Shown piece after piece: positions 10,010 through 25,000 of a stretch of 64,000 nt of DNA. Origin of the DNA: Caprimulgus europaeus. Its lineage: Eukaryota > Chordata > Aves > Caprimulgiformes > Caprimulgidae. Numbering within the stretch: the first letter of the stretch is position 1; the number at the start of each line of letters is the position of its first letter. The translations under genes and the position numbers were made by a program. The notes under the pieces are model-generated. The model worked only from the letters and a program-made list of their open reading frames with translations, ran no database searches and was not told where the DNA came from. The stretch is from assembly GCA_907165065.1 (NCBI GenBank), contig OU015529.1, positions 9,039,054 to 9,103,053 of the forward strand. The letters run 5' to 3'.

Positions 10010-13000
10010 CTGTGGGCAAAACAGAAATTAAAAATAAAATAGATTCAAGGGTATATATCCTCATAATATGTTATGCAAGCATCTATTTAAAATAAAATTT
10101 ACCTTTTATTTTTAAAAGCAGGGAGTAATCTACAAGTCAGAATTATTCCCATATATATAATTGTTTATGTATTTTCACTATAAAGGCTTGAAGCAATAAT
10201 AATTTAAAAAGTAAAGAAAAATAACTAAATTAAGAAACAGATTGTATCACAGAGTCGGAGCAGCTATTACACATAACTTAAATAGTCATTCTTTGTAAAG
10301 TAATTATTCCAAAATACAGTGTCAAGTATTGTTACAGCGTTATCAGTTCCCTACTTTTACTCTGAAATAATTATTCAAATATTCTGTTCAAAATGCATGA
10401 AAATTTTTTAGTTTTACAGTCATAGACTTTATTGTGTTATAAAAATAGTTTACACATAGCTACATTACTAAAAGACATTTTAGAATTAGTAGGATTCAAC
10501 TTTTGGGAAAAAAGTTCCATCTGCAGTAAAATTATATAGTATGAAGGCACGATACCATACTAAATAAGAGTGCTAAAAATAAAATGGCACAATGGAATTT
10601 TGAATAGAAATTATGTGACCGCTGAGCACATCCATTCTAAATTGCCAGAATTCTAATATTTTGTAAGTGGCAAGTGATATAAACGTTTCATATGAGAGAA
10701 ACAGGTGGCAGTTTAGTATTGATTCAAAAAGATTATATTTCACTTGCAAATGACATTTCTTCTACTTTTTTCTTTCAGCCTATGAAAGGAATGGAGCCAT
10801 CCCATTGTGTTCCTGCAGTTGGAGAATTAGATTAACCCTTAGTTAGGTCATAGCACTAGGAATGACTGGAAAGGAACAAGGGAAAAGTAGATTTGTCAGC
10901 GTGAAGCAGGTTTCCAGCACATCCACAGTGTAAGAAAAACTCCCAGTCACCAGGGATGACTCTTGCCACGGTTCATGGAGGGTACCATGTAGAATCCCAG
11001 CAGGCAATGTTCAGTGCAGTGAGGTAGTCAAGAATCAGCAGAGCCCTCAGAGATGTAAATTGTGTCAGCAGATGAATAATCCTTGTGCAACAATCAGTTG
11101 TGGCCCACATGTTGGTGTGGTGGAGGGATCCTGAATGCAGTGTTACAAGGGCAGATATCTTCAGATCTAACAGAATAAATCTTCTAATTCTTTGACCATT
11201 ATACCTCGGTGATCAAAAGATTTTGTTTTTTCCTCTGTCACACGAAATAAGGAGGTGACTTGTAAGTGTACATGATTCGGATTATTATTTTGTGCATGTT
11301 AAAATATGGTTAGATCCAAGTCATCTTTGATGCTATGCCTCAGTGAATGACTTTGAAGCCCTATTTTGATCCCTCTCTTGATGACATTCTACTAGTCACC
11401 AACACCACATGAGCAGTGTGTTACAAATAAAAAACATGTGATCACAAAACCAAAGTCAGTAAATACAAAGAGAGTGAAAGATTAAGTCAAAGCAGGAAAC
11501 TGCTACGTCAGCCTTTTGTTGAACTCAATCCTTTGCTTACTGCTGACAATCACCTTTTCTGCAGCAACACAGCATCTGAGAAAATACACTCTATTCTATC
11601 CCACGGGGAGCCTGACAGAGGAGAAAAAAAACCTTACTGGTCAATGAAGCACGAATACAGCCCACTGTTTTGTCTTAATAGTTAAAGAAAATTTGGGGAT
11701 TTTTAAAAAGAAAGTGGAAAGAAAACTAGAAAATAAAGGAGTTAAATGAAAGGAATTACCATGACCTTTGAAGCTGATTATTAGCCACCACAGTTCCATT
11801 ATACAAGTAAGGTGATCTAGATGTCTTAGATAATGACTTTTGATCAGGTATTTGGAAGCTTATGAAGGCAAAAGATTAATAAATATTAAATTAAAAGATC
11901 CCATTTATTTATTAACACTACTCTACACTTCTATAGCTATGCAAATCTAATTTATCAAGTCTCATTGACTCTTTTAGTAACAGTGTGCCATATCTACATA
12001 TTTAACAGTAAGATTACCATTGCACCACCACATAGTTAAAGGTAGCAGGACAGCAAATGATGGCAAGTAGAAAATGACCCCTATTAAAGGGATTAATAAA
12101 CCCTTTAATAACCATGAGTAGCAAGGCCAAAAGGCTATGAATAATGTATAGATATGCTCAATCTCTTGATCTGGTTAACTTGGGGCCCCTTGAAGTACAA
12201 ATGACTGCTTCAGCATGAATCTTTGCAAATACAGTTATTGTAAATGGTGGTGGACTAGCACCACAGCATGCAGTCCTACAGGAATTCTGGCTACTACAAA
12301 GGCTATAAGGTGCAAGAAGCAGTGTATACAGGCCTTCTGGAGAAGATACTGTTGATTTGCTCACCCATATAGAGAAAATGACCATTCCAAATGCCAGTCT
12401 TAATCTAAATCCAGATTGTCCCCTCTCAGAGATGCAAAGACCAGCAGTGATATTAAGATCTCATCATAAGGCAAAACTGGGGATAGGACTCTCATCTCCC
12501 TATCCTATATGAGCAAACAGATTTTCTGCACACAAGTTTAGAAAATTTCAAAGTCATTTACTCTTGAAGCAATATGCCTACTTTTCTTCTGGACTTTGTT
12601 GTTGCTGTTATTTTGCTGGTGGTGGTTTGTTTGTTTGTTTGCTTTCCAATTTATGTTTTACTTGCTAAAAGCCAAGAAAATGGGAACTTGTTTTTCAGGG
12701 AATGCAGGAGAAGTCATTAAATTGATAAAAGATGTTAAACTATACAGATTCTCATAACTTTACCATCTGTAACAAATCAGAAAAATACTGCCACTTTCCA
12801 CCTTTTTTTTTTTTTTTACTGCATTTTTACTTACAATACAGTTGAAACACAGTAGTAGTTAAGCATGTCACCTTTTATACTCAAGATATCCCAAAGTATT
12901 TAGTGGAGTTTTAATTAATAATCATTCCATGAATAGTATCAAAGACAGTTATATATCCCACACAGTAGCCACTATCTCCTCTGTAGTACTCAAAGAGCCT

Positions 13001-16000
13001 TGAACGACACAGCTTGTGTTATTTAAGAAGAGCTCAGAGACCTGACACATGGAACTCGCCCTGGGACTCTCCAAAGGTGCTAAAGGACCTTTAACTTATG
13101 TCAGGCCAGCTCTATAAAATGGCTTGAGAAAATCTTCATCAAACTATTCAGAAAAAGCATATTTCTTAGCACTAACAGACACAAATTATGAAGTTTTTAT
13201 TCCAGAGAGACCTGCAGTAGAGAGGGACAAACTGTTAAATCTCTATCTTGGCTATAGAGTGTTGTTGCAGAGCAGAAATACATATCTCTTCATAGACAAT
13301 TCTAATTCAGAGAAGATACCTAAAGTGCATCTGACTTGAATGAAGTGGAGAGCACGGTCTCAGGCAGTTACATGACTAAACAGTGCAAATGAAATCAGGT
13401 GCAAATGAAAGAGCTGACACTGAGCAAAGACTCCATCCCACCTTTCTGAGTCCTGCAGAAGTATGCTGGAGAAGTTTCACAGCTTGGAGGACGGTTTATT
13501 TTCATAGTGAGGATACTTCTAGTTGGTCAAAACTATTGAGAAAGATTTGCCTGGACCTATTCTTAAATTGACAACTCAAATCTCTGGAAGTCTCTAAAGC
13601 TAGATTTTTATTAGAATACAAATTAGTAGAACTAATTTAAGAGGAAATTCAAAGTGAGAGTAGAAATTAAAAAGGAATTTAAAGAAGTGTCTCTACCATC
13701 TATTGCATCCTGCTGCTGTTTTCCTCACTCTCCTTCCTACCTCTCTCCATCCCTTTCAGCCTATACCAGAGGAGAGACTTCCCCCACATGTTCTCAGCTG
13801 CTCTCAGGGAAAATATCACCTCCCTCTCCTCCAAAAGGCTTCACCTCTACAGACTGCAGCTTCCCTTCCTACTGCTGAGCCCTATCCTGAACATAAAACT
13901 AGAACACAAGCTATGCCAATACAATGTGAGTGCACACAAAGCAGTGACAGAGGATATCACATCGTATTTCCCAATTCATAATGCCACTCAGCCCAGGCAA
14001 CTTAGCCTGGAAATAAATACAAAATTTAAAGTAAAATTCAGTTATAAGAGTACAACCTGCTCTGAATTGTTAAATGTATAAATAGTCAAATGTATAACAG
14101 CTAAATGTAGAGACAGCTATGTAAAGTACATTCAGTATAAAACCTGTTGGTATTTACATTGTTGTCTATATTTACAATCAAGAATTTAGAGAAGCCTTTA
14201 AAAAAATCACCATAAGTATTTCTACCCTTTACATAAACACATGAGAATTTTCATAAGTGCTTCTGTTTATAAAGACACACAGAGAACAGATTACCTCCAT
14301 TAGGTAAAGAAATTTGGATCACATATAAACAGAAACTTAAAAAAATAATCTCACTGCATTCATATTGTAACATAGAACAACAATGAAAGCACAAAGACAG
14401 CAAATACTAAACACAATCATCAAACTGCCATACGAACAACAGCTGATAAAAACAATCTTATAATTTTCATCTGGCTGACCTATAAAAGCAAGATTTTTAA
14501 ACTGTTCAAAATCTGGTGAAAACTGAAAATGAACAAATTCAAACAACAATATTGTTGGCTCAGATATGCAGCCCAGACCTTCATCTCAAATCTCATATAA
14601 GATACAGGTGACTCAAAAGTTGTAGCCAGACAGCAATTAAAAAGCCATGCACTAGAGTGGACTTTTATGACTAAAGTTTCACAGGAAAAGTTCTTGAGAA
14701 CATAGAAATCTCTGACACAAAACTCAGAGCCCCCAGCTCAGATCTTAATTCCCCACCACACACAGTATTTGGAATCCACAAGCTGGGTATTTTTGAGACT
14801 AAGTTTCTCCACGAGTCAGCCCAGTGCATCCTAAGCACAGCTACCAGAGTCCAGCACAAACATCAGCCACCACGTCACCGCAGCGTAGCCTCCTCTTCAG
14901 AGCTCTCACCAGGAAAACTTGTTGTAGGCTGCCTTCTTTCTGATAGTATTAAACTCAACTTCTCCTATTTTTGCCTAGCAGGGTGTGTACCCCTATTAGT
15001 GTAGGCAAGGGAGAAGCAGCAGAAGAATTCACACCAGCAGGGAAAAAAGAGATTCAATTTGCACACAGAGAGAAAGACACCGGAGGAACTCAAATGACAC
15101 AGGCACTCAGCAGGGAGAGAGGAATTCTACAGTCTAATTTCTGATCCCAGGCATGTTGCTTCATTCTGTATTAAAAATCATTGAATAAAGTAGAAAAATA
15201 ATCTTGAGAGATAAGACCACAATACCATCCTGACATCATCAACGGTCAAATATAACAAGGACTTACGGTTATTGAGCCTTTTCACATCTCTATTTTGATT
15301 TTTTTCAAAACCCTTCACTACTTCCACAGTCAAAAGGAGTCATTAAAATCAATTCAAAATGTCAGTAATGAGCACATGTGAGAACACAACAATAATTAGG
15401 TGAAGAAAGCCATTTAACTAAATAAGGAAAATAAATTCCAAAGCAATCGTTTAATCCTAGTTTTATTGTTAATTTTCAAGACACTGTCCTCTTTCTTTAA
15501 TGAAAGCCCATGACTTTTAATATGGTTAATATGGTTTAATATGGGAGTTTTACACTCATAGCCAACAAGGAACAGACCTATTCCTGTACTCAAGCTTTTG
15601 TATTAAAATAAAGCTTTTCTAAAGTGCCAGAATGTTCCCACAAGAACAAAGGCCAGACAGAATCTTGAGAGATTTGAAATTCTACTTCACTATTTCTGAG
15701 TGCCACTACAGCTCTTTAATATATAATTACATTGGTAATTTCTTTTTTTTTTTTTTAAATTGGATACGTTTAGTATAAATTAGTGATAGAGTTATATACA
15801 AAAAGGTATGTTAAAGAGAAATATTAAGAGTGTAAAATGAACGACTACAATCAAGAGTGCCTGTGAATTATTTTTAGGTGAGTGCTCACTTAATGGGCAG
15901 CTATTCAACATTTTGTTCTACATTCAGTACTCAGTGTTGGGTCCATGCCTCATTTACTACATACTACATAAACCCTTTTCTAAAGATGGAATTAATTTCT

Positions 16001-19000
16001 CATGTGGCTTTCTATAGTATTCATCACTATCATTTTCTAAGTTCTTCAGAAAAGTTGATGAATTTGTTACAACATTACTGTGAGATGAGCAGGCATTATT
16101 AGTCCCATTTTACAGGACAGGAAATGAAACAAAGTGAGCAAGGACAAAAATATCCATCAATCAGGAGTAGACAATCTGAAATACCTAGAGTTTGATTTTT
16201 CATAATAGTTTGAATTATATAACACTCTATATGATCATTCTTATTTTGCAGCTCCTTCCACCACTCCTTGTAATTCTTTCCACTTTTACAACTAAACTGG
16301 AAAGGAACACGCATTCATCTTTCCATTACATGATCACGATTCATCCTCTAAAACTTCATTCTGTGCATTGTAAGGGAAAGTTCTTTGTGAAATAGTATGT
16401 AGCCATGTTATTAATAGTTGTAAAATCATGCCCTAATGAAGAAGCAAATCAGAAATTATTGTGTCAGCAAACTTAATTCTTCCACTTTCCTGGCACCCAC
16501 TGCCTAAATAGCATATTTCAATAAGGGTTTTATTAAGTAATTATAAGAATCAGGCTGGAGGAAATTCTAGACAACCACTTTACTTTTGAGCTGGCTTCTC
16601 CCTTGCCCCAAATGTTTCCCGTAGAGCATCCCAGTTCACTACATCTCTCAGCAGAGAGGGAAGAATAAACCTGAGTTCTCAGGGATCGAGAATGTACATA
16701 ACTGGACACTTCCGTGGATTTTCTAACTTTGGCCACTGGCCATTCTCCCATGACTCAAGTCACACAGCTTCTTAATACACTTTTCTAAAGCTGAACAACA
16801 TGGCAAAAGATTTTCATATATATAGTAATTTATGAGAAATATGTCTAGTATTTTGGCTCCAAAAGTTAAATTTTAGCAAAAGCTCTAAGCCAAAAATACT
16901 GCAATTAATGTCAGACAGCCATATGAACAGAGCATGCAACCAGACCCACTCACAATATAGTCTCATTCCCAAGTGCAAATAATTACCACATTTTATAAAT
17001 GTTAGGTGAGGATCACATGATCTTTACCTGATCAATGACTAAAGTGTTTTTTCACTTTTTTTTTCCCCGATAACTAATAATTACATGATGTTGAAAACTA
17101 GTGTAATGGGCATCAAAAGATGTCAGCAGGTGCTTACTCAAAGGAAATCCTTATGAACAACCTGAAATGATGGTGGATAGATAATCACTAAATCTGAAGG
17201 AAGAGATGGCATGCTATTAAGAGTACTAGCCATAAAACAGAAAATTAAAATGTTTAATAGCAAAGGATAGGTAACAAAGATGAAAAGCTTCTTCATTCAC
17301 TGAATACATGTCTGGCCTTATGTACAACCATATATATACTAATAAAAACTTTTAAGGCTACAGTTAAGAAATTATATTTCAACCATTCACTGCTACCAGT
17401 AACATTATTTCAATATCTTCATTACTTTAAAAGGAAAACAGACAATTATGTCCCTGAGTTGGTACATTTTCATAATAATTATGTGTTACTGAACTATAAT
17501 AACTAATTTTGTGAATAGAAATATCATATAATAGGGCTGTTCTACTTTTACTCCTTGAAAGCAGTTTTAAAGTTAGAGTAGAAACCTCCCTCACAATTGC
17601 AACATCAGACCCACCACAGTCAGTCTTCCCACATTTTTCTATTTAGGGAATTCTCTATTCATGCTTATTGTAAAATTCATACTCTCACCTCTTCATTGCA
17701 CAGGCAGTTAGTCTCTCTCCTGTTCTTTCTTGTGATTGTTCTCTATTCCCAGTAAGAGTTTGTTGAGAACAGTCCTATTCATATTCCTCTCCATCAGCAA
17801 AAATGTTGCTTTTCAAACCAAGTTCCATTATCAAATGCTATAAATCATATTCATTTGTGACCAAAATAAATTCTCCTTGTATTACATCAAAGTTAGGGGG
17901 CTACCACCAGACCTATTTTCAGTCAGGATAATTATTTTGAACTTTCAGAGGAGCTGCCTGATTCATTCCTCTGTCATCTGTATTTAACAGTCATCCACAG
18001 CCTCATTTTCATTGTTATACTGAAATATGTTGGTGTCCAACATTACTTGTTCATTGTGACAAAACAAAAAGTCATTTACTGTGAAGTCTTTACTATAAAC
18101 TAGCAAAACTTGCATTTTTGCTAAATATAATGAGAGCAGAATGAGCTTCAAAATACTCCAGCACTTACTATTTATATGCCTAAAGAAAAAGCATGTGAGA
18201 ATGAATTTCACAGAAGTTCAAAGTTTTTAAAAAACATACAGCAATAACAACACATTGTTTCTTTTGCTGTACTTTAAAAAAATGTACTAGGCTAAAAAGC
18301 CCACAAAAAGACATAGGGATTAGTGTTAATCACCAAATTGGTAACTAAATTTTATTTTAAGGAGAAATCTTTTCTGTTATGAAAATTTCAGCTGCTAGAA
18401 AGGTCTAATAAGTTGTCAATTTTGATCGTAAGGGAGGGACAGGTACAGAAAAATCTGAGCTGTGTTAAAATTTTATTCATCTAATTGTTACTAAGAGTCT
18501 AGGCTTACTCGATATTGACTAAAACTTTTTGAAGATGACTGATTTCTTTCTAAGTCAGATATGCACAGAGGTCAGAGGAGAAACCCTTGATTCACTCTAC
18601 TGCCTAGAGAAAGACCTAGAAGGTTAATCAAGGCTGGATACATACGTGTTAAAAACCTAGTTAGGTGAGATGCATCTCACTGTGACTGTCACAGAAGTAA
18701 ATAAGTAGGTACATCAATGTTATGGTAAGCAAGGGAAGACTTGTTGCTGACATCTGAAAACTGAGGTATATATATCATTACCTGGGTTCTTTTAAGAATA
18801 CAGTCTAAAGATTACGTTCCTAGACTTTTTAAACCTTTAAACTTTTAAAGATTTTAAATCTTGCTCTTCTGACATTCAGTTTATTGTACAATCCCTACAA
18901 ATAGGATACTTTGTTTCCTTTCACAAATAAATAAATTGATTTTTATTTCTAAAATGGATCAAGGCCCATAAAATTATACTGGACAAGGCAAAATTATAAA

Positions 19001-22000
19001 TACTATTTTAAAAATTGTTTATGCTTTCGTACATGTACATGCACACGTTTTCATATAAACTCAGAATATTCAGAAGTTATTCAAACAATAACTTCCATGT
19101 TCATTATTAACAGAATTTTTGTCCTGGTTCATGAATAATTGAACACAGATCGTGGCAATTAAAGAAGCAACCTCTGGCTGATCAGACTTTACAAGGAACA
19201 CACACTTCATAAATTTGCTATAAATATACACAGATAAGGAGGTGCCCCTGTAATATCTCAACATTTTCAAAATGCTCTTCCTTCCTTTTTCTCATTATTT
19301 AGTTGAAATTTACTTAAGGAATCTTAAATCTACATTCGAAATGTCAGCTCTCACCTCACATTGCTTGACTCCATGTGATTTGTACAAAATACACAATGTA
19401 AATTGAAGTTGAGATGTTTCAACTTTGCTGATACTCTTTGCTGTTTCTCAAACAATTTAACATGTTAGTTCTGAGAACTAAAATCTCATACAGCAAATAA
19501 ATCCAGAGCACTTTCAGCAAAACTGCACTTCATACTGGACAGAAACGATGCAGGTTTTGTACCTCACTGTGCAGTCTCTGCTATTTTAAAGTCATGAACT
19601 GCAACAGGTACTTGCATTGTAAAAAATAGGATATGCTAAATCATCATACTTGCACAATGGACACTAGAACACTTTTGCATTACAACTTTGAAAAGAAGAT
19701 GTAACAAAAGCCTCTTTTCATTTCAAATACCATCAGGTATATTTAACGTAAAATATGATGATTTAAATAACATTCTCAGGGCTTTTTGCTCATGCTAAGA
19801 ACTGAGTACCAATTCAGAAAACACACTGATGCTATATTAAAATTCCAAACATTTACAAATCAGATTACATAGCTGTAATATTGCCTGATCCAGCCTACAC
19901 AGCATTTAAAACAGTTAGGAGGAAATACCTCAACCCTTAGTAAAAAGGGAAGTACAGAGCAACAAACTTGAGAAAAAATAAATCCAGATTCTTTTTCCCA
20001 CTTCCTATAAATTTAACTTGTAGGGCTGCAAGCACATAAAATAAGAAACTGTTTGGTTAAACAAAGCAAATGGAAATAACAGAAGAAGGCAAAATGGAGT
20101 CCAAAAGGCTGGTTTTCTCAACCACAAAGCAGTCACTCACTCATCACAGGAGATTTATTCTTAGCCTGAGAAAGGAAACGTTGGCCACCATGGCAGGGCT
20201 CACTGACTCCCTTCTGAAAGTGACTTGGAATACTCAGTATCCACCTCAAACAGCTGCCAGACATTAAAAGAAATATTCTGTTTTCCTAGTACTACTTTTC
20301 CTATAAACCAGGAACTAGATACAGCTGTGCTTTCATGAATTTATGATGGTTTTTGGCCATGGAAAGGAAGTTCTACTAACTGAAATGCACAAATGGAATA
20401 AACCTCTTCCTCATCTTTTGGGTTTGTTTGTTTTTTTGGTTTTTTGGGGTTCTTTTTCCAGATGTTTAGCTTAATACAGAACAATTGATAGATATCACTA
20501 CTTTTTGATAGACACCAGGCACAAACTTTTTGACAGAGCTTTTACAGGAACTGGATGATCATGTAAAAAGGAACAGCAAACTGCAGACAATACCGACAAT
20601 CTGTGAGTTCCCAGTGTTTCTGATTCTAGACTGATTCTTCATATCATCTATACCTGACCTTCATAGATCATATAATGTGGTAGACAATCCTTGACAATGA
20701 ATATAAAGATATTTGTATGATGTAGTTGTACATTGTCTTCCTCAGATTAATTTCATTTTTTTCTTTCCACCATTTAGTCTACTATTCATCCTATTAACGA
20801 CCTCTCTTCATCTTCTCTGTCATTAGCCATTCCTAGTGCCATGAAAAGCTCTAACACTTTAAAAATCTGTCTAGTCATATTTTCACAAACCTGTGCAGAA
20901 GTGGCACCTATTTCTACTCTGCAAGAGTAGAATTATAAAATTCTAATTTCACTTATGAGAAAAATGAAACAGTTTTAACCTTCTAAGATTTTTCTGTCCA
21001 CATTTCGCATAGCTTGTCATTTTTACAAAATTATTTTGATAGCCATGGCACTTCCTTAAGGGGCTAACACAGTGAAGCATATTTATTTACTCAAAACATA
21101 GAAAGACAAATCAAATACATATATATACTTCTCCACCAGTGTATCTTCATACTCCTTGATATACATTTCCAACTTTCCTTTAATACCTTGTTTGCTATTC
21201 TATCTATTTTGCTAATGTATACTGCTGCGTTTTGACCTCACACAGTTCACTCTTCCATTTTGTCAGCATTACCATTTACATCAAGTGACTAGTAAATTAC
21301 ATTTTGCTGTCAATGGGTTACATTTCTGGGGCATATTTTAAAACAATAGTCACAATTCAAGCTAAGAAAAAGTGACAATAAATTAATATCAAGGACTCAT
21401 AGCCTACTTTACAATATGCTGATATTGAGCTGAGTTAGCCAGTCAGAAAGTTGAACTTGACAATGTCCACATTTAACCTAATATAAGTTTTCTTAAAGTT
21501 TATACAATGCTAGGTTTTATTGTCAATTTATTTAAATGATCCTACAGAGCCTGTCCCTCAAATACTGTGGAAGGGATTCACAACTATAATTGTAAAGATG
21601 ATTGCTCTCTCAGCTTTCATAAATACATCTGCTAAGACTAGGTGGTTCAGGACCCAAGACACCTGAATAGCGGACCTCACGATAACGAGACAGCTGCATT
21701 AGCTGTTCAGCTTGTAATAATAGAAGGAGCTAAACTATCCTCAAGTGCTTCATATTTGGCAGTAAAGTACTCCAGTTGACACAGAATAATGCGCTAGTTT
21801 GTCCAAGAACTCCCAGTCAAAGGAATCAACATAAATTCTCCCACAAACCGTAAACCACTTATTGAAGTCAGGGGTTTTATTCTGTTTCAATTGGTTCAAG
21901 ATCTTTCCCTGAAGTCACACTGATCAATTCTCTCTTTGCCCTGGGAAGTCAGCAAGTGAAGCAATGCAACTGTAAAACCACCACAAAGGTTTTTCCTTCA

Positions 22001-25000
22001 CTGTCAGAAGGTAAAGTAAAGGGACACTGATGGATCCTTTCCTATTCCATTTGCTTCTTACAACTCCAGTCTTGGGGAGCTCTAAGGCCTCCCAGGTGCT
22101 TGAGGAGTGACAGCTCCTGTCTTTGTAGACGTGTTAGGGAAACAAACACATACACAGTACATTGTAGAGACTGCACAAGGATTCAAAAAGTATTCATCCC
22201 TATGAACCCCAGCTCAATATACGAACAAAATAAAATATTGTACATATGTCGATATGTGCATCAATTATAGTTCTAAAAATGATCATAATTTATACTGTTT
22301 AAGATTTTGTAGCAATAGGTAGTTTATTGTAATATTACATATAATGTTTGCAAGATAAGTAATAACATAAAAATCGTTCCAAGACATGTGGAACAGTCTA
22401 TAAGGTCGTGAAGGCCTCTAACTCAAAATTTTATTTGCATACATAATACTCTATGTTTACTATTTTCTTCTCCTTAGTAGTTAGAAAGCTAGTTTGTTTG
22501 GGGTAGTATAAAAAAAAAAAAAAAGTAAATACAAACATGGAAAGATTCTCCAATTCACAGTGGAGTCTGAAAATGATTGAGAGCAACACTGGTTCTTTAT
22601 CTTGCCCAAAAAATCTGCGAGCCAACCTAGCAAGTGAGTACACAGAGCCTGGAGTGAGATCATAATACTTTGTTAGGAGCAGCAGATTCTTGGTGTGCTT
22701 ATTGTTTTAATTCTCAGGAAGGCAACAATTGGTTTGTGGTTATTTTAGTTTAGGGCAAAGACTCTGTTTGTCTGTTGCTCTTTACATATTCTCAGTTGGT
22801 AGATTTGTTGAGGCTAATATTTTCTCAAACCATCCTAAAATAGTCTGATTAAAACTATAATCTGTTCCACTAAACTCTTTAAACATTAACAAGATTTCTC
22901 TTTGAATAGAATTTATGTGTATAAGCCCATATATTCAAAACACAATGTGAGTCATTATTGTTACTGTATTTATAAACAATAAAAAATGTTTCAGTCTGTA
23001 TCAAAGTCAATCAGTGTCAGATATAATCAGTGGAACTCATTATTTTAAGTCAAGCATGACAGTTTTACAATTACAATATGTATTGAGTTTAAATTAACGT
23101 TGTCCCAAAAAGAAACATTCTACAACTCAGTAGAGAAGCATCTAACTGCTGGTATACATCTCCCAACTCAACTAAAACAAACACCTTTTCAATAGCTAAA
23201 ATTGATTGTTTATGCTCTTTAAGTTTCAACATAATTTTTAAATATCTAGAAAATCTCTGCTAACAGTTTTATTAAACGTGCTACTTGCTATTTATCTTCT
23301 AAAAGACTCTCCTTGGAATGTTCTTGAGTTTACTTTTCTCTAAGCATAGCAACTCTGCCACCTAGTGCTTTATCGCTACCTCTAGTACGCATTTTATTTA
23401 ATAATTTTTTTAACATAATTTTTTAATAAAAGATGTCATGCTCTAAGTCCATCAATACCTACACACACTCAGGAGTGCTTAAAAATCGCATTGTATCTTC
23501 TTGCTGAGAGGCTGCATTACCTATTTCAATAGCTATTAGACCATATTTGCATTTCTTGACTAGCATCCAACCATAACTGTGCTCTTCTGCTGTGAGATCT
23601 GAAAATCTCACAGGGATTGCAAAAGGAAAATTCTGTATTTTATCTTATTAAAAAGAAAAAAAAAAAAAGATATCATGTCAATATAGTATGAGAAATAGTA
23701 GGGAAGCCAATGTGTCTTTGGCCCAGTGCAGCAGCTCTATACACAGTCTCTTATTTGGTGGGGAGTGCTGTCACAGTGTGATACCTCCAGCACTGAAGAC
23801 AGACAAACCTTGGGCTCTGAGCTAAATGCTGCTGAGATTACCTGCTTGGAGTCCAGGGGCAACTACCCTCCAGTATGGCACCCTACATGGAAGACAAAGG
23901 CTAGGGAATTATGAAGAAAAGGAAGAATAAACATACTCCATTCACAAAAAAAATTTCCAAGCAGCCCAAGAAGCAATTTATGGTAGATGCCAGTGTGCCC
24001 ACTCACAAACTGAGAGCAACCAGAGATAAGTTTCATTCCAGATCCAGCACCCATCTGCCTCTAGAACAATTCCTTCTGCAGAGGTCACTTATGTCTGCTT
24101 ATGGGAAGGTGACAACCTGGGATGCTGCCCTTTCATTTTGCCAGAATATTGAAAGGCAGGTAGATCACAAGAGAAGATTTGGCATAGTATTTAGAAATTT
24201 CTTTTAACAGCTTTAATTCCCCTTTTTATGAAATTATAACATTTATAATATAATAACTGTTACTGAAAATTGGTTTACATCAGAACTTTAACTATGAATA
24301 AACTCAGAAAAAGGAAAAAAAGATATGTTATAATAATAACATAATAAGGAAACACCAGGTGGGATGAACTATCAAACCACACCAATAGGTCAGATTAAGC
24401 CTAAACTGTATTTTGACAACATAAATAAGGACGTATTATCTGACCTTTTTGCTCTGAGGCAGTATTGAGATGATGTTTCTAAAAAGTCATCAGAGGTACT
24501 ATGTTGTCATAAATTATCTACTTTTAATAATCAGTGTTCTATCAAACTTTCTAGTTACTACTATTGCAAACAAAAAAAGTTAGAAAGGAAAAATATAAAG
24601 TAACACCTCTAAAGGAGTAACAGGGCCTTTAGTTCAAAGCCTGGATATCAAAAAGTAATTTAGTTTTCTTCTCTTAATTTTTATCAAGTTTAGATGAATT
24701 TTAAATAAATGGGATACAATAGAGTATTTGGTTTTCTTTCAGGCACCACATATATTGCGTAACAATATAATTTAAAAGTTTTAAATTAAAATAAAAAAAT
24801 ACTATAAGAAATACTAAGGACTACAGATAAGGACTAGCACTTTCCTTGACTTTGCCCTTTTTGAAGTCCTGGTGTATCAGCAGTAATGGGACTAATGCAG
24901 CTCCAGGACTGGACTAGAATCCTTGCGAAGTTCTACAGTCAGAAGCAAAATTTTCTTCTTCCTCCCCAGCTCCCTGCACAGATACCAGGTATCATCTTGA

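Noticed and set aside
14337-14549. Hydrophobic minus-strand frame resembling membrane segments
   Set aside because: T-rich DNA gives hydrophobic translations by chance. It does not match the attractin transmembrane region and lies upstream of exons that must precede that region.
23911-24207. 98-codon plus-strand frame starting with a lysine-rich stretch
   Set aside because: The lysines come from an A-rich run. No family is recognised, and there is no evidence of an exon boundary or transcript.
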